Source of the DNA: Selaginella moellendorffii
Lineage: Eukaryota > Streptophyta > Lycopodiopsida > Selaginellales > Selaginellaceae
Assembly: GCF_000143415.4 (NCBI RefSeq)
Contig: NW_003314333.1
Span: 248,001-312,000, forward strand
Length of the DNA stretch: 64,000 nucleotides
Direction: 5' to 3'
Part shown: positions 10,498-22,439 of the stretch, piece by piece
Position numbering within the stretch: the first letter of the stretch is position 1
Layout of the letters: every line of letters begins with the position of its first letter
Notes under the pieces: generated by a model
The model's input: the letters and a program-made list of their open reading frames with translations, nothing else
Told to the model about the DNA's origin: nothing
The model's database searches: none
Position numbers and translations under genes: made by a program

Positions 10498-11493
10498 TCA
10501 GCCAACTCTGAACGAATCCTGGATGCTTCGCAGTTCCCTGGCATGCTTCCGCCATTGGAGTCCTACACAAAGAGAGAGAGAGAGATAGATTGGAACACAG
10601 AACTTCGTGAGAAGAAAAACTTACCGCTCGCGTTGACAGACATGAGATAGAGCCTGTTCCCAGCGGCTGTTGCCGTGATGAGTACGTGTGGCTCCAGCTC
10701 GTACTGGTAGTAAGTTCTCCCATCGTACTGCTTCACTTCCATGTCCTTGACGCTGCCCTCGATGTTCTTGCCGGTCACCTCTGGCCCGAACGCGTCGATC
10801 ACCTTCTCTGGTGGTCCGATCTCTTCGATCTTGGCATTGTCATCGATTGCTGCCACCATCCAAATCGATATGAGTCTAGATGCTTTGAGACACTCTAGCT
10901 ACTCACTGTCTGAAAATCTCCTCACGGGAGCCACGACGACTGCGATGCTGCCTTCTTCGCTACTGGCAAACCGGAGGTCAATCTCGGTTCCACCCAGGTC
11001 CGCTATAGACACGGGAACCTGTGCATTACGAAAGTATGTTGCGGATGGACATGGAGAATGTTCACGGAGCCTACCTCTTGCCAGTTTTGTGGAACTCGGA
11101 AAGAGTATGGTATCATGGGACTCCAGCCCACGCCATGGCCGCCAGATTTCTCATCGGGTCTTCGGTACGTTCTGATGCCTGTACAATGAAAGATGTGATC
11201 TTGGAATCAATGGAAATTTCACTCTCACCATTCTCGTCAGGAAGGGAAAGGCCGGGAACGCGTCCCGCAAGGAGGGTTTGTGACACCGCGATTGCCTCTT
11301 GGTGGTGGACGCAGCTTTGGTGGAGAATGAGCGATCCTCCAGCCAGGAGGAAATTCCTGCGGTGGGTGACAAGAAAACCATTACCACACTCGCCTTGCAC
11401 ATCGCCCGAGGAAAGAGCTCGCGCTGGTAATCGCAATCGCAATCGTGGCGCCGGCACGCAGCCAAGGCGTCCACCACCGCAAGCCAGAGCCAT
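10498..11493 (-). CDS. PsbP-domain protein, PPD4-like (thylakoid lumen)
   Basis: Five exons: 11493-11229, 11178-11075, 11018-10907, 10849-10625 and 10562-10498, about 256 codons, all phases consistent. The N-terminus is Arg/Ala-rich with no acidic residues at first (transit peptide), followed by HRRNFLLAGGSLILH, which has the RR and hydrophobic core of a Tat-type lumen signal. The mature part has the PsbP fold signature blocks YRRPDEKSGGHGVGWSPMIP, SIADLGGTEIDLRFA, FGPEVTGKN and YYQYELEPHVLITATAAGNR, ending QWRKHARELRSIQDSFRVG. These match the PPD4 subgroup of PsbP-domain proteins (lumenal, associated with photosystems; precise role unclear). A damaged copy of its last exon lies at 8719-8757. 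Confidence 0.88.
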
Positions 11494-11595
11494 CACTTGG
11501 ACCTAGAATATGCGAATCTCGATTGCATTTGGTTGGAGAAATCCTGGATGATAAAGTTGCAAATTATAACGCTTGAATGAAATATCCAGGAGCGA

Positions 11596-11841
11596 TCATT
11601 CCGCATGAATGGTGTTTTTTGAGGCAACGTCGACCTTCCTCCCTGCCATACTAAAGGTCGTCGCGCCAAAGACAGAGAGAAATCCGCATATAAAGTCAAA
11701 AGATCTCGCAGGGTACTTGTTATGGTTGTAGAAAATGAGCAAGATAGCATCCGCAATGGTCAGCTTGGCCAAAGTTCTCGCAGGGTACTTGTTATGGTTG
11801 TAGAAAATGAGAAAGATAGTGGTCAGCAACAACTTGTCCAT
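11596..11841 (-). CDS. Small hypothetical protein with internal 24-residue repeat
   Basis: 81-codon ORF from an ATG at 11841. It contains two copies of LIFYNHNKYPAR separated by 24 residues, each beside a hydrophobic stretch (LLLTTIF, IADAIL), and ends SKNTIHAE. It could be a small membrane protein or an exon of a larger gene; an in-frame extension upstream lacks an ATG. I do not recognise the family. The repeat lies 72 bp apart in DNA (11704 and 11776), so it is a recent in-frame duplication. The position about 400 bp upstream of the P450 reductase start means it could instead be part of that promoter. Confidence 0.3.
   Translation of the reverse strand: MDKLLLTTIFLIFYNHNKYPARTLAKLTIADAILLIFYNHNKYPARSFDFICGFLSVFGATTFSMAGRKVDVASKNTIHAE
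11704..11811. repeat. 72-bp-period direct repeat
   Basis: TCTCGCAGGGTACTTGTTAT and the next 16 bases occur at 11704-11739 and again at 11776-11811 without a mismatch. The period of 72 is a multiple of three, keeping the minus-strand ORF open. Confidence 0.85.
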
Positions 11842-12235
11842 AACTCCATCTCCCGGTTGAAAATATCTCGAAAACGCGCTCACACAGAAAGAATCAGGAG
11901 CGATCTCGGCCGTTGAACGCTTGAAGAATCCACGGCGAGGTGGTTACGCCTTTATATTGCTGACTTGGCACTACTGTGGTGGCGCCACGTGTCAGTCAAA
12001 GGCGCCAGGTCTGGTAGGTGTGAACGGTGGCTGGCCGCGTGGACTGGTTGCAGTAGTGTTGTGGAATTGTGGGCAGCGCAAATCCCCCATTCTTTTTGTG
12101 GAGGGCTCGCGGGGCTGGGAAGCGAATTGGAGGAACAAGAGATCAATCCCTCCTCCCTCCTCTGCTATTTCCGGCCCAGCGATAGCTTCATTCTCATCGA
12201 TTTTTAGGTCTTCCTTTTAAGCGCGCTCGCAGCAA

Positions 12236-15200
12236 ATGGAGCAGATGGGCGGAGGAATGGAGTCGTCGAGCCTGGATTTCGTGCTGGCGCTCTTGGGCGT
12301 CAAGGGGATGGCGTCCACCAACATCTCCCCGCTCACCCTGCTGCTGTCGGCGCTGCTCCTCGTGGCCGGGGCGCTCTTCCTCTGGTGGAAGGCAGCTGAT
12401 GCCGGCAAGCGCGTGGCGGAGCCGCCCAGAGTGGTGACGCCAATTGTGGAAGCCGAGGAGGAGGAGGCCGATGATCTAGCAGGCTACACGAGCAAAGTGA
12501 CCGTCTTCTTTGGCACCCAAACCGGAACCGCGGAAGGGTTTGCAAAGGTGTGGTTTTTGTTTGTATTTCTCGCTCCCTCTTTTTGGCGTCTTCGCTCCAG
12601 CCAGCTTCCGGGATTGATTTTTCGTGTTCTTCTAGGCCCTGGTCGAGGAAGCAAAGTCTCGATACGACAGGGTTCTCTTCAAGGCCGTCGACTTGGTAAA
12701 CTTCTTTTCTTCGTTCTTTCCAGTCTTTCTAAAGGCTACTCTTTGTTCCAGGACAACTACGCAGCGGACGACGACCACTATCGCCTCAGGCTCAAGAAGG
12801 AGAAGCTGGCCATCTTTATGCTCGCAACGTGAGAATCTCGTGTGGAGTTTAATAATCTCTGCCAAGCAGCGTTTTGTGAACTGTGCATCTTTGTGTTCTT
12901 TGCAGGTATGGTGACGGAGAACCGACGGACAATGCGGCCAGGTTCTACAAATTCCTTACGGAGGTAGAAGACTCTTTTTCTTTTCCTTGGAATCTTTAAG
13001 TAAGATCGATCGACTTGCAGGGTGGTGACGAAAGAGGCTTGTGGCTGAACGAGATGACTTACGCGGTGTTTGGTCTGGGCAACCGCCAGTACGAGTACTT
13101 CAACAAGGTAGACCGACCGTTCATCCTTTTGCGATTGCTGATAGTTAAAACTTGATCTCGTCACAAGGTTGGAAAGGTCGTGGACGAGGAATTGGAGAAG
13201 CAAGGTGCCAAAAGGCTTGTTCCCTGTGGAGTTGGCGATGACGACCAATGCATCGAAGACGATTTCTCCGCCTGGTACGACTCTCTAAGTGCTAGTGCTT
13301 AAAGGCTTCCGCGTGTTTCTACACACAGGCGCGAGCAGCTATGGCCGGAGCTTGACACTTTGCTTCGGAACGAGGACGACGTTGCCATTCCTTCCACTAC
13401 CACTTACACGGCAGCTGTCAGCGAATACCGAGTTGTAATTCATGAGAAGCTAGCAAAACTCGTCGAAGGGAGCTTTCTCCCGGTGGAAAACGGTGGGCCT
13501 GTCGTTATGGATATGAACCATCCTTGTCGGTGAGAGCCTCTTTTCATCTTGTTGCTTTTAGTTCTCCTCTCATTTATTGTGCCCGGGATTCCAGAGCCAT
13601 CGTGGCCGCTCGGAAAGAGCTCCATACGCCCTTGTCCGACAGATCGTGCACCCACTTGGAGTTCGACATAGCTGCGACTGGCATCAGGTACGCTAAAGCC
13701 CTCTCTTTTATCTCCAGCTCAAACATATAAGTCTTGTGATTTGATTTAGTTACGAGACTGGAGACCATGTTGGTGTGTACGCTGAGAATTGTCACGACGT
13801 TGTGGAGGAGGCTGCCAATCTTCTAGATTATTCGCTGGACACAGTCTTTTCCCTTCACACAGACACGGAAGATGGCACTCCGTTGCCTGGTAGCCTTCTT
13901 CCGCCATTTCCCACACCCTGCACTCTAAGAACTGCCTTGGCTCGTTATGCCGACTTGCAAACTCCTCCTCGCAAGGTAATGCACATCGGCCACCCCAAGT
14001 TTTTGTTCTCCTAACCTTTGCTTCTGGTCTGTGTAGGCTGTGCTTGCTGTCCTTGCGGCATATACATCAGAGACTAGCCATGCAGACCGTTTGAGGCACC
14101 TAGCATCGCTGCAAGGAAAGGTTGGTTGTGATCGTTTGTTTATATTTTCCAGCCTGTGTTGACTTTGGTGTTTTTTTTCTGCAGGATGACTATTCGCAAT
14201 ACATTTCTTCGTGTCAAAGGACCCTGCTGGAGGTTTTGGCTGACTTTTCCTCTGTCAAGCTGCCCCTCGGGGTCTTCTTCGCTTCAGTGGCTCCACGTTT
14301 GATGCCAAGATATTATTCCATCTCGTCCTCTCCAAAGTACGTCCTTTCTCGCCTACTTCTGTGCTCACTGTCATTGCTGCGCAGGTTTGCGCCCACTAGG
14401 ATTCACGTCACTTGCGCGTTGGTTCATGGACCAAGTCCAACTGGCCGCCTGTTTAGAGGAGTTTGCTCTACATGGATGAAGGTTTGAAGTTTTTTTTTCA
14501 AGTGTTTCCGAGCCGTCGCTAACTAGGAAACGCTTGCGTGACAGAATGCTCGCTCCGCCGAAGAGGCCGGCGATGACTGCAGCTGGGCTCCTATATTTGT
14601 GCGACAATCAAACTTCAAGCTTCCTGCTGACCCGAAAATTCCCATCGTGATGATAGGACCTGGCACGGGCCTGGCACCTTTCAGAGGATTCCTCCAGGTG
14701 TTTTTTTCGTGTGTGATTTATTTTATTCCTGGGAGCTCATTTCTGTTACTTTCTCAGGAAAGAGCTGCTCTACAAGATTCGGGTGAACAACTGGGGCCCT
14801 CGGTTCTTTTCTTTGGATGCCGCAATCGGAATCAGGTAAATGTGTTTCTCGTTTTTTGTGTTGTTTTGTCCGCAACGCCCAGTCTTGTGAGCAGGATTTC
14901 ATTTACGAGCGCGAACTGAACGGGTATGTGAGCAGAGGAACTTTGACAAACCTGTACGTGGCCTTTTCGCGAGAGGGCGCCACCAAGGAATACGTCCAAC
15001 ACAAGATGCAAGACAAGGTGCGTTTGTTATCTCCTGTATCTCTCGTCTCATACTGCTTGTTTTTCTTGTCCCTTCTCTCAGGCTAGTGACTTGTGGAGGC
15101 TTTTGTCTAACGGGGCCTACTTGTATGTCTGCGGCGATGCCAAAGGAATGGCTCGCGACGTTCACAAGATGCTGATTACCATTGTCCAAACCGAGGTGAG

Positions 15201-15321
15201 TTTTTGTGCTTATCACCGATGCAAAAGTCAATTCTTTGCTTGGCAGGGCAACGTCAAGGAAGCTGAGGCTTTTGTCAAGCAACTGCAAAACGATGGTCGA
15301 TATTTGAGAGACGTCTGGTGA
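12236..15321 (+). CDS. CPR: NADPH-cytochrome P450 reductase
   Basis: ER-anchored diflavin enzyme that passes electrons from NADPH to microsomal P450s. Seventeen exons: 12236-12547, 12636-12695, 12752-12828, 12906-12963, 13021-13107, 13168-13274, 13329-13529, 13595-13687, 13750-13975, 14037-14120, 14185-14336, 14385-14481, 14545-14697, 14758-14835, 14895-15017, 15082-15195 and 15247-15321; 698 codons. A membrane anchor lies at about 33-51. FMN site: [47 protein letters not shown] site: [10 protein letters not shown] and [15 protein letters not shown] site: [44 protein letters not shown]. It ends in the classic DVW, whose Trp stacks on the flavin. All key residues look intact. The first ATG gives a normal-length anchor. 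It serves phenylpropanoid, sterol and hormone P450s. Confidence 0.97.
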
Positions 15322-15527
15322 TTGCTTTACCTGCGAAGTGATTGAAACAAGCATACACTACGAATTTTGTAGTTAGCATTCATTGAGAGACAAATTGTCT
15401 CTTGCTGTACCCAACCGACTCCAAAGGAAAGAAACCATTTCACCCATTAATTAACGCAACTTCATACTTTGTGCTTGCGAAGTAAACGTGAATCAATCTC
15501 AATGCAATAACACTGTGTTCACTTGAG

Positions 15528-16456
15528 CTACTTGTGCTCATGGTATACGAGAAACTCCAGCTCGAAGATCCGTTCCTGGTGCTTCTTGTTCAGCTCTCGC
15601 AGCTCCGCCATGGCCTTGTGAAGATCTGCGTTGGCAAGCTGGAGTTGCTCCAGCTTCGCATTGCACTGCTCCAGCTGCTTTTCCAACTCCGCCTTACCAT
15701 TCTTTGTCTCCGCCTCCAGCTTGGCCATGCGATCCATCACTTCATCTTGCTTCGCCGCCAAGAGGCCTTCCGCATGGACCTTTTTCTCCTTCGCATCTTT
15801 GACCTCGGCCTGCAAACTAAGCTTTTGCTCCCTGGTTTCTTTCACCTCGGCCTGCAAACTAAGCTTTTGCTCCCTGGTTTCTTTCACCTCGGCCTGCAAA
15901 CTAAGCTTTTGCTCCCTGGTTTCTTTCACCTCGGCCTGCAAACTAAGCTTTTGCTCCCGGGCGTCTCTCACCTGGGCCTCCAACTCTTTAACCTCCCCCG
16001 ACAAGGCAGTATACTTGGCCACCAATCCCTTCCCCGCATCCGTGGACACGTTCACCGTGGGTGGCAAACCTGGTGTCAGCTGCGCCCACTCCGCAACCGT
16101 GAGCCCCTCGAGACCATCTGTATGTAACAGGTTAGTTCACGGTCGAAGAAGACTCTCGGCACCTATGACATAGTGAACGAAGTCTTTGGGATCAAGCACG
16201 CTCCTAGTGGGGAGAAGCTTCTGTGCACTCCTCAGGCATTCCTCGACCGTGGCTTTGGCTGGCGCTGCCAACTTTGCGACCTTTGTGAAGGCTAGGTCCG
16301 GCTCCATAAACTCGACACATATCCTCACCTGTGCATCGTGTGTTACGTGGGAAAGTATATGAGAATTCCAAGCGTTACCTCATCAGGGCCAATAGAAGGG
16401 TCCACAGTAGCCTTCGCTTTACCTTTGTGCTTCTCCCGCTTCTTGTTGCCACCCAT
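15528..16456 (-). CDS. Coiled-coil protein with 14-residue tandem repeats, function unknown
   Basis: Three exons: 16456-16379, 16328-16163 and 16117-15528, about 277 codons. A short basic N-terminus (MGGNKKREKHKGKAKA) is followed by a compact domain of about 80 residues (VRICVEFMEPDLAFTKVAK and WAQLTPGLPPTV). From residue about 120 on it is one long coiled coil containing KETREQKLSLQAEV repeated three times nearly exactly plus a diverged first unit, and ending ELEFLVYHEHK. I do not recognise the family. It lies tail-to-head just downstream of the larger coiled-coil gene (16504-21232) on the same strand, 48 bp away; a shared flagellar role is possible but is only inference. Confidence 0.72.
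15804..15971. repeat. 42-bp in-frame tandem repeat (4 units)
   Basis: Units start at 15804, 15846, 15888 and 15930, each beginning CTCGGCCTGCAAACTAAGC. The first three are identical across the 42 bases; the fourth diverges in its second half. It encodes the 14-residue coiled-coil repeat (two heptads). Confidence 0.93.
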
Positions 16457-16503
16457 ACTACCTCGTCAAAAACCCTACCCCCGACCCTCTTTATGGCGGA
16501 GAA

Positions 16504-19500
16504 TCACTCCACAATGGGTTCCAGACCGCCACTGTCCTCCACATCATCTTGAACGTCTGGTACTGACTTTGGTTCTCCCAGTGTGTCACCTTCCTCCTGA
16601 AGAAGGGCCTCCTCGTCACCTTCTTGCATCTGCTGTGACGCTGGCTGCTCTTCCTCGTCTTGTCCACAGAAGCGAAGCACAAACTGCCTGAACGTCTGCA
16701 CCGCGGAGTTGACGTCCACCTTCTGCTGCATTAAGTCTTGCAGCACCTCCTTTGAGAAATCATACTCGTCTTTGCTTGCGTTCACTTTTTCTGGGTCGAT
16801 ATCATCTTGGACCTGTGGACACGATGAGTTGATAGTAGTGAATAAATTTCCATAGATTTCTAGTTACCTGTGACCAGGTCTTCTTGAGAAGGTCGAATAC
16901 AGTGCTGGCAGGTGCTTCAATGCCGTGGTTATAGGCTATTTGAGCAAAGGCCTGTGGACTGATGCTGTCTCCTCCATCCGGCATCATCAGCAGTGTCTCC
17001 CTGAACATCCTGATTGCACTTTGCTGCGAGATCGATGAATCTGCGGTAGTGACAATCTCTCGGAACTCGCTGAACGTCAAAACTCCATCTTGATTTGCGT
17101 CTCCGGCAATGAACAGATTCTCCAGCTCGGTTGCCTGAGATACTTTAACATCAGAACCACGTAAAATCAAAAGGCTTTACTACCTTATCCTTGGGAACTG
17201 GCTTGCTGACTTGAATGCTCTTTCTCCGTTCGTCTTGTATGGTGTCCTGGATAAACAAGAACAAGCGAGGACTCTCAGAAGCTGTATCTCCTTTTCTTTT
17301 CCTGTTCTTACCATCTTATGTGGATAGACCGCTAGTATCGCCTCCACAAGCAGGTCCCAATCAACTTTTCGTACTTCACTTTCCTTCACAAGCTTCCTGA
17401 TCTGCAAAGTTTCACAACTTTTACTTTGAAAGGAAAACAGCAAAGACAAGACTTACCTCTGGTGACGCCTTTTCAGTCACTGCATTCTTTGCAACGTACT
17501 TCTCCACGAACGACAATGCTGCTCCCTGGCTTCCAAAGTAGGCAACGAGATTGGGCTCGTCGGCAATGAAAGCGTACTGGGATGCATTCAAGAATATAAG
17601 ACCGTCGTCTTGGTCAGATGGAAGCAGCACTCCTGTTTTGCTTGAAGCTCGCTGAAGGATTTTAAGGTAGAGATAGAGATCGGGCTCGCTGTAGTTGTTG
17701 GTTTCGTCCATGCCGACAAACCGGCTGAAGACTCTGATCTGCCAGGACGTAGAAAAGCATATTAGAAACTTCTCCATTACGGCTTTAATGCCTGCCTACT
17801 TTATGATGCTTCTCAATCTCCTTGTTGGTGATGAGTGTCTTGACCGTCTTAAAAACACCAAAGATCGCTGACTCGCTGAGACCTTTGAGTCCATACTGAT
17901 TAAGCATGAAATCATAGACAAACTCGCAACAAGTTTGCCGCTCATTATTGCACGAGTCATCGACAGAATCTGCGACAATTTTGCTCACGTACACCGACGC
18001 AATTAGCTTTGTTAGCTGCAGAACCGGGAGAGTATCTATAGATCAGGCCGAAGAAACAAAATAACAGAAAGAAGACGATGCTTTACCTGCCGAACGTTGA
18101 AAAATTTTACAGTCTTGGGCGGGTTGTAAATCTTCATCATCTTTGCAAACCCGAGAGGCACGTAAGACTTGAGCTGGGAACCAAATTTGCTTCCTTTGGA
18201 TTTCCTGCTCTTCCTCATCTCACTGGGCCTGCCGCTGCTTGGTCCGCCCTCTATGAAAGAAACTTTTGCGCTCTCTACGGCAACAGAACCCCGCTTCCCT
18301 TGCATCAAGCTCTTGTGCCGCTGCATAAACTTCTCCCTGAACTTGTCGCCCAAAACTGTTCCAGTCATCTCGCAATACTTCTTGAGAAGGACCTCAATCT
18401 TCTCTGCCAATGCACCCTCCATCGGGAGCCTGTCGAGCAAGCCTATAGTGTCCACCGCAAGTGTCTCGAACTCTTTCAAGCGTTCGACGATTGGGGGGCC
18501 TTCGGCTTTGTCCTTGCCAGCAGCTTCGGGATCAACCCATCCCCCAGCTAGAGCTTTCAAGTCGTCAGCACTCAGCTCAGCTTGTGGAGCTGCTCCTCCT
18601 GCTTCTGCTTCTGCTCCAGCTCCCTCTGCCTCTGCCTTGACCTCTTTTTCCACCTCCTCGCCACCTTTTTCTTTGGCCTCGACTATCTTCTTTGGTGGAA
18701 ATATACTTGGCGGCGCGCTTTGGCATCTTCTCAGTCCCTTGCTGGGATCGGTCTGTGTGTAATCGTCTCGTCGATTTGTCTCTGAAACAGGCGCCGCTGT
18801 CTGCTGCTTTTCACCTTCCTCAAGTTGCTGGAGCTCTTCTTCTGTCAGCTGTTCAGTAGATTCATCGGCTCCTGCTTTCTTGCCAGCTTCTGCTCCCTCG
18901 GCTTGTGCACCTTCGGCAGTAGCTCCTCCGGCCTCAAGTTTCTTGCGCTCCTCCTCCTGTCTCTTCAGCTCGAGTTGCTTTTTAAGTTCCTCCTCCTGCT
19001 GCTTCAGTTCCTCTTCCGTGGGTTCGTGCGTGTATCTGAACGATATCGACCGCTTTTTCAGGTTGACGAGATACTCGTTCCGAGATCTGGGTGACATGTT
19101 CTCCGTGCGACACAGCCGACACCTCTTGATCTTCCTCATCTCAATATCCTTGTCTTTGAGTTTGGCCCGTATAACGTCATACTGGTCCCTGTAAAAGTCA
19201 TGATCGGAAAGCATCCGTGACAGGTGATCTTTCGCCCCTTCTAGATCATCTCGTAGCCGCTTCATTTCATCTTCTGTAGCATTGAGCTTTGGTTCCGCTC
19301 GCACAAGAACCTGAGCGTGCATGCAAATAGACTAGTTAAGGTTTGTAAAGTTAGCACGCTTTCGACTAGTACCTGATTGAAAATACGTAGCAATTGCCTC
19401 CAAAGATGGAGAAGGAGGTTTCCACGCTCTTCGCAATGGATATCCACCTGCCATGTTTATCTAACTCCAAGAGTAGAGCCATGAAAGAAGAATATTTGCA

Positions 19501-21232
19501 CACATACCTGACGAACGATTTCTAGGAAGGCAATAGAATGAAGAACAAACGCGGCTTCCACGTTCTCAAAACGTCCATCCACTTTCTCACAATGGTTCTT
19601 TTGCATTGCATGCTGCAGCCAATCTCCGAGCAGTTGCACGTCCTCTCTTTTACCTGGCTGTTTGAATACAAATAATCACACCCGAGGTTTTTCGACTACT
19701 GCAAAGTGTTACCTGAAGAGCAGGAAAGACAACCGTATACCATCTCTTATCGAATGGACTGTAGGTGAACTTGCAGTCGGGTCTTCCCAGAAGTTCTGGC
19801 TGCCAGACAAAAACGTATCAACCGGTATGACTGACAGTGCGAAGAGTACCTGGACGACATACTTGTTCACAACATAGTCCTCGACGGGAATGTAAGAAGG
19901 AAGAGAAGAAGGAGGTGGAGCAGCGCTCTTGTGTGGTTCCAGGGACTGCTGCTGATCCTGTGGAGGGTTGTCCTTTGCCTGTTTTTCAACAGCTACAGGC
20001 TCGTTGTCGACTTCAGTGAGATGAGCAGCAGCAGGAGCAGCAGGCTCAGCGTCCTTGGCGCTAATATCTTCGTGCTTGCTTCCTTCGACCTCGTCAACAT
20101 TCTTAGAGAGCTCGGTACCTTGGTCACCAGGGATTGGAGAGACGACTGGATTAGTGCACTCGACAAAACGGATTATGAGCTCCCTGACTTTCTCGAGTAG
20201 AAGCCGGTCCTTGACTAAGAAACCAGCCTCCGGCGGAACCCTGTTCACCCTGGCTTCCATGGCTTCCCACTCGGCTCTTATCTCGCGGACGTGCTCGCCT
20301 GCAAGTTGAGGGATGGATTCCATCTGCGTCAGACGAGTGCTGTGTGAAGCTGCTATAAACGAGGAGTCCAGTTAACGGTTCATCGATGCCACGAGCACAC
20401 AAGAACGAAAACGAAAAGTTACCTGGATGAACATCTCGCGGATTTCCGTGTCTTTGAGACCAATCGCTTGGAGCAGCCACTGCTTTGCACTGATTGGAAC
20501 AGTCGCCGAGGCCACAGTCCCGGACTTGGTCTTCCGTATAGCATGAGGAACGTTCGACTTTCTCCCGGCGCCATAGTCCGGAGGTCTCAAGTGAGGAACT
20601 GCTCGAACTCCTTCTCTAGAAGCCCCGGTGAGCTTGGTGAGATAGTCGGGAACTTTCATCAGGAGTCCTCTCTTGCAGAAGGTGTCCACCACCTCCTCTC
20701 TCTCCACGACTTTGTCGCGCGGCCTGCTTCCAGAGGAGTAGCCGCCGGGGATCCTCGGCGTCCTCACCGCAGCACACGCCTGGAGCCTCTCGCTCACAAG
20801 CTCGGCCATGTCCGCCGCCTTGGAGCTCCCGCAAGTGGAGCTCGCAACCTCCCTAGCGGCGGCAGCTCCCACCCTCCGCCCCCTCCTCTCCTCCTGGACG
20901 TGCTCCTTCCTCTGGAACCCCGTGTGCTCGTGGCTGGACAGGCGAGTGGGAGTGGTGGACGGACCCCTGTGCGATGCAATGCGGCCCAAATCCACCGACG
21001 CCGATCGCTTGAACACATCGTGGGAGAAGGCCGAGCGAGACGACGCCTGACCCACCTCGAATGCTCGCCTGCTGGGCGACGGCGATCGATGCGACACGGT
21101 CGCCCTTGCCAATGCCGCCCCTTCCTCGCCGCTTGGGAGGCATCGCTTGAGCTTCAGCACGGATCCGCGCAGCCACGACGAGTTGATGCCGCTGCCCTTG
21201 TCCTGCGGCGCCGGAAACTTGTCCAGCAGCAT
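16504..21232 (-). CDS. Large EF-hand coiled-coil protein, probably axonemal (AXDND1-like region)
   Basis: Twelve exons: 21232-20423, 20323-19850, 19799-19713, 19657-19508, 19447-19373, 19310-18087, 18015-17800, 17738-17457, 17401-17312, 17246-17184, 17134-16868 and 16812-16504; 1348 codons, all phase 0. Residues 508-532 contain VDIHCEERGNLLLHLWRQL, like the ERG-LL motif of axonemal dynein light chain domain proteins (p33/AXDND1). A Glu/Lys-rich coiled coil lies at about 540-680. Residues 1169-1180 form a canonical EF-hand loop with the D-x-N-x-D-G pattern and Glu at position 12. The C-terminus is acidic. Known: such proteins belong to motile cilia; lycophytes keep flagellate sperm. Inferred: expression in male gametophytes. 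The family assignment rests on a short motif and overall layout, so another ciliary coiled-coil family is possible. Divergent from the gene at 21371 (138 bp between ATGs). Confidence 0.7.
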
Positions 21233-21370
21233 CGCGCATTCTCCTCCTCCTCCTCCACGCTAGGGTTTAATCCCTCCAAAACCCTAAATAACGACCGTAT
21301 TGCCGGCTGAAGTGTCATCTTGCGGTTTGAACCCTGGACCTCCTTTTTGGTTTTCGCCCTAATCGTGGCC

Positions 21371-22410
21371 ATGGCCGTCTTGATTTGTGTGCGTCATGGT
21401 GAGACGACATGGAACGCCAGCGGGAAGCTCCAGGTATGTGTGTGTCGATCGATCGATCGGCTACCATGGCATTGACGATTATGGATCCTATTTTTTTTCT
21501 TTTTCTTTTTTGTTGTTTTTTTTCTTCTTGTCAGGGACAATTGGAGACCGATCTAAACGACGCTGGAAGGAAGCAAGCATCCGCTGTATGTTGAAAAGAC
21601 TAGAATGCAGCCAAGAGTCTGTGGAGGTCAGGATGATCAAAGCGATCTCTCTCATTTTTGTCTTTTGGTTTTCGTCTTCTCAGCTTGCGGAACATTTGGC
21701 TAAACAAAGCTCGCAGAAGATCACAGCGGTTTACTCGTCGGATCTTCGCCGTGCATCAGACACGGCCCAGACAATCGCCGAAAAGCTGGGATTGTCACAG
21801 GTAGAGCATGCTTCTCCCATGTGTTCTTGAGAATGTCAAACGTTTTCTTATGGCTTTTGCAGGTGAGCACGACACCACTGCTTCGAGAGCGGCATTTGGG
21901 CAGGCTCCAAGGCTTGACGCCAAAGCAAGCTCGCGAGAGAGAAGCCCACGCGTTCAAGATACTCGCCTCTTCGTCCGGCGACGAACCCATCCCGGTGAGA
22001 ACTAAGGCTCAGTGTTGTGAGTGAGCTCACAGATGGTTTTCTCAGGGTGGAGGGGAGAGCTTCGGTGAGATGCGCGATCGCGCGGCAAGAGCGGCTCAAG
22101 ACATTGCTCGGCAGCACGAAGGTATTCCCAGATCTTCTCCGATCGACACACCCGTTTGATGAGTGTGTGGTCTCTTCTCTTTCTTCAAGGCGAGAGAGTG
22201 GTGGTGGTGACGCACGGTGGTGTTCTTCAGTCCATGCATGTCACCGCGACGGGCAAGCCAGCGCCGGGCCGTGTCCCCAACGCGTCGATCAATGTCTTGA
22301 GCATCTCTAGCGACAACCAGTGGAAGTTCCAGTCGTGGTGCGACGTGGAGCATCTCAAGGGCGTTGGCTTCTTGTCCTCGGCATTTGGAGGTGGCGCCAA
22401 GTCGGGCTGA
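21371..22410 (+). CDS. Histidine phosphatase / phosphoglycerate mutase-like protein
   Basis: Six exons: 21371-21433, 21535-21585, 21684-21800, 21863-21994, 22046-22121 and 22190-22410; 219 codons. The catalytic His is His9 in VRHGETTWNASGKLQG; the partner Arg/Glu lie in SSDLRRASDTAQ and LLRERHLGRLQG (Glu86), and the second His (His155) in VVVVTHGGVLQSMH. This is a complete active-site set for the cofactor-independent-looking histidine-phosphatase branch, which in plants includes small phosphatases acting on phospho-metabolites. The exact substrate cannot be told. Upstream there is no transit peptide, so a cytosolic place is likely. Parts of exons 4-6 occur again, damaged, at 25195-25460. Confidence 0.9.
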
Positions 22411-22439
22411 CCCTCTCTTCTTTCTAATTGAGACTCTCC

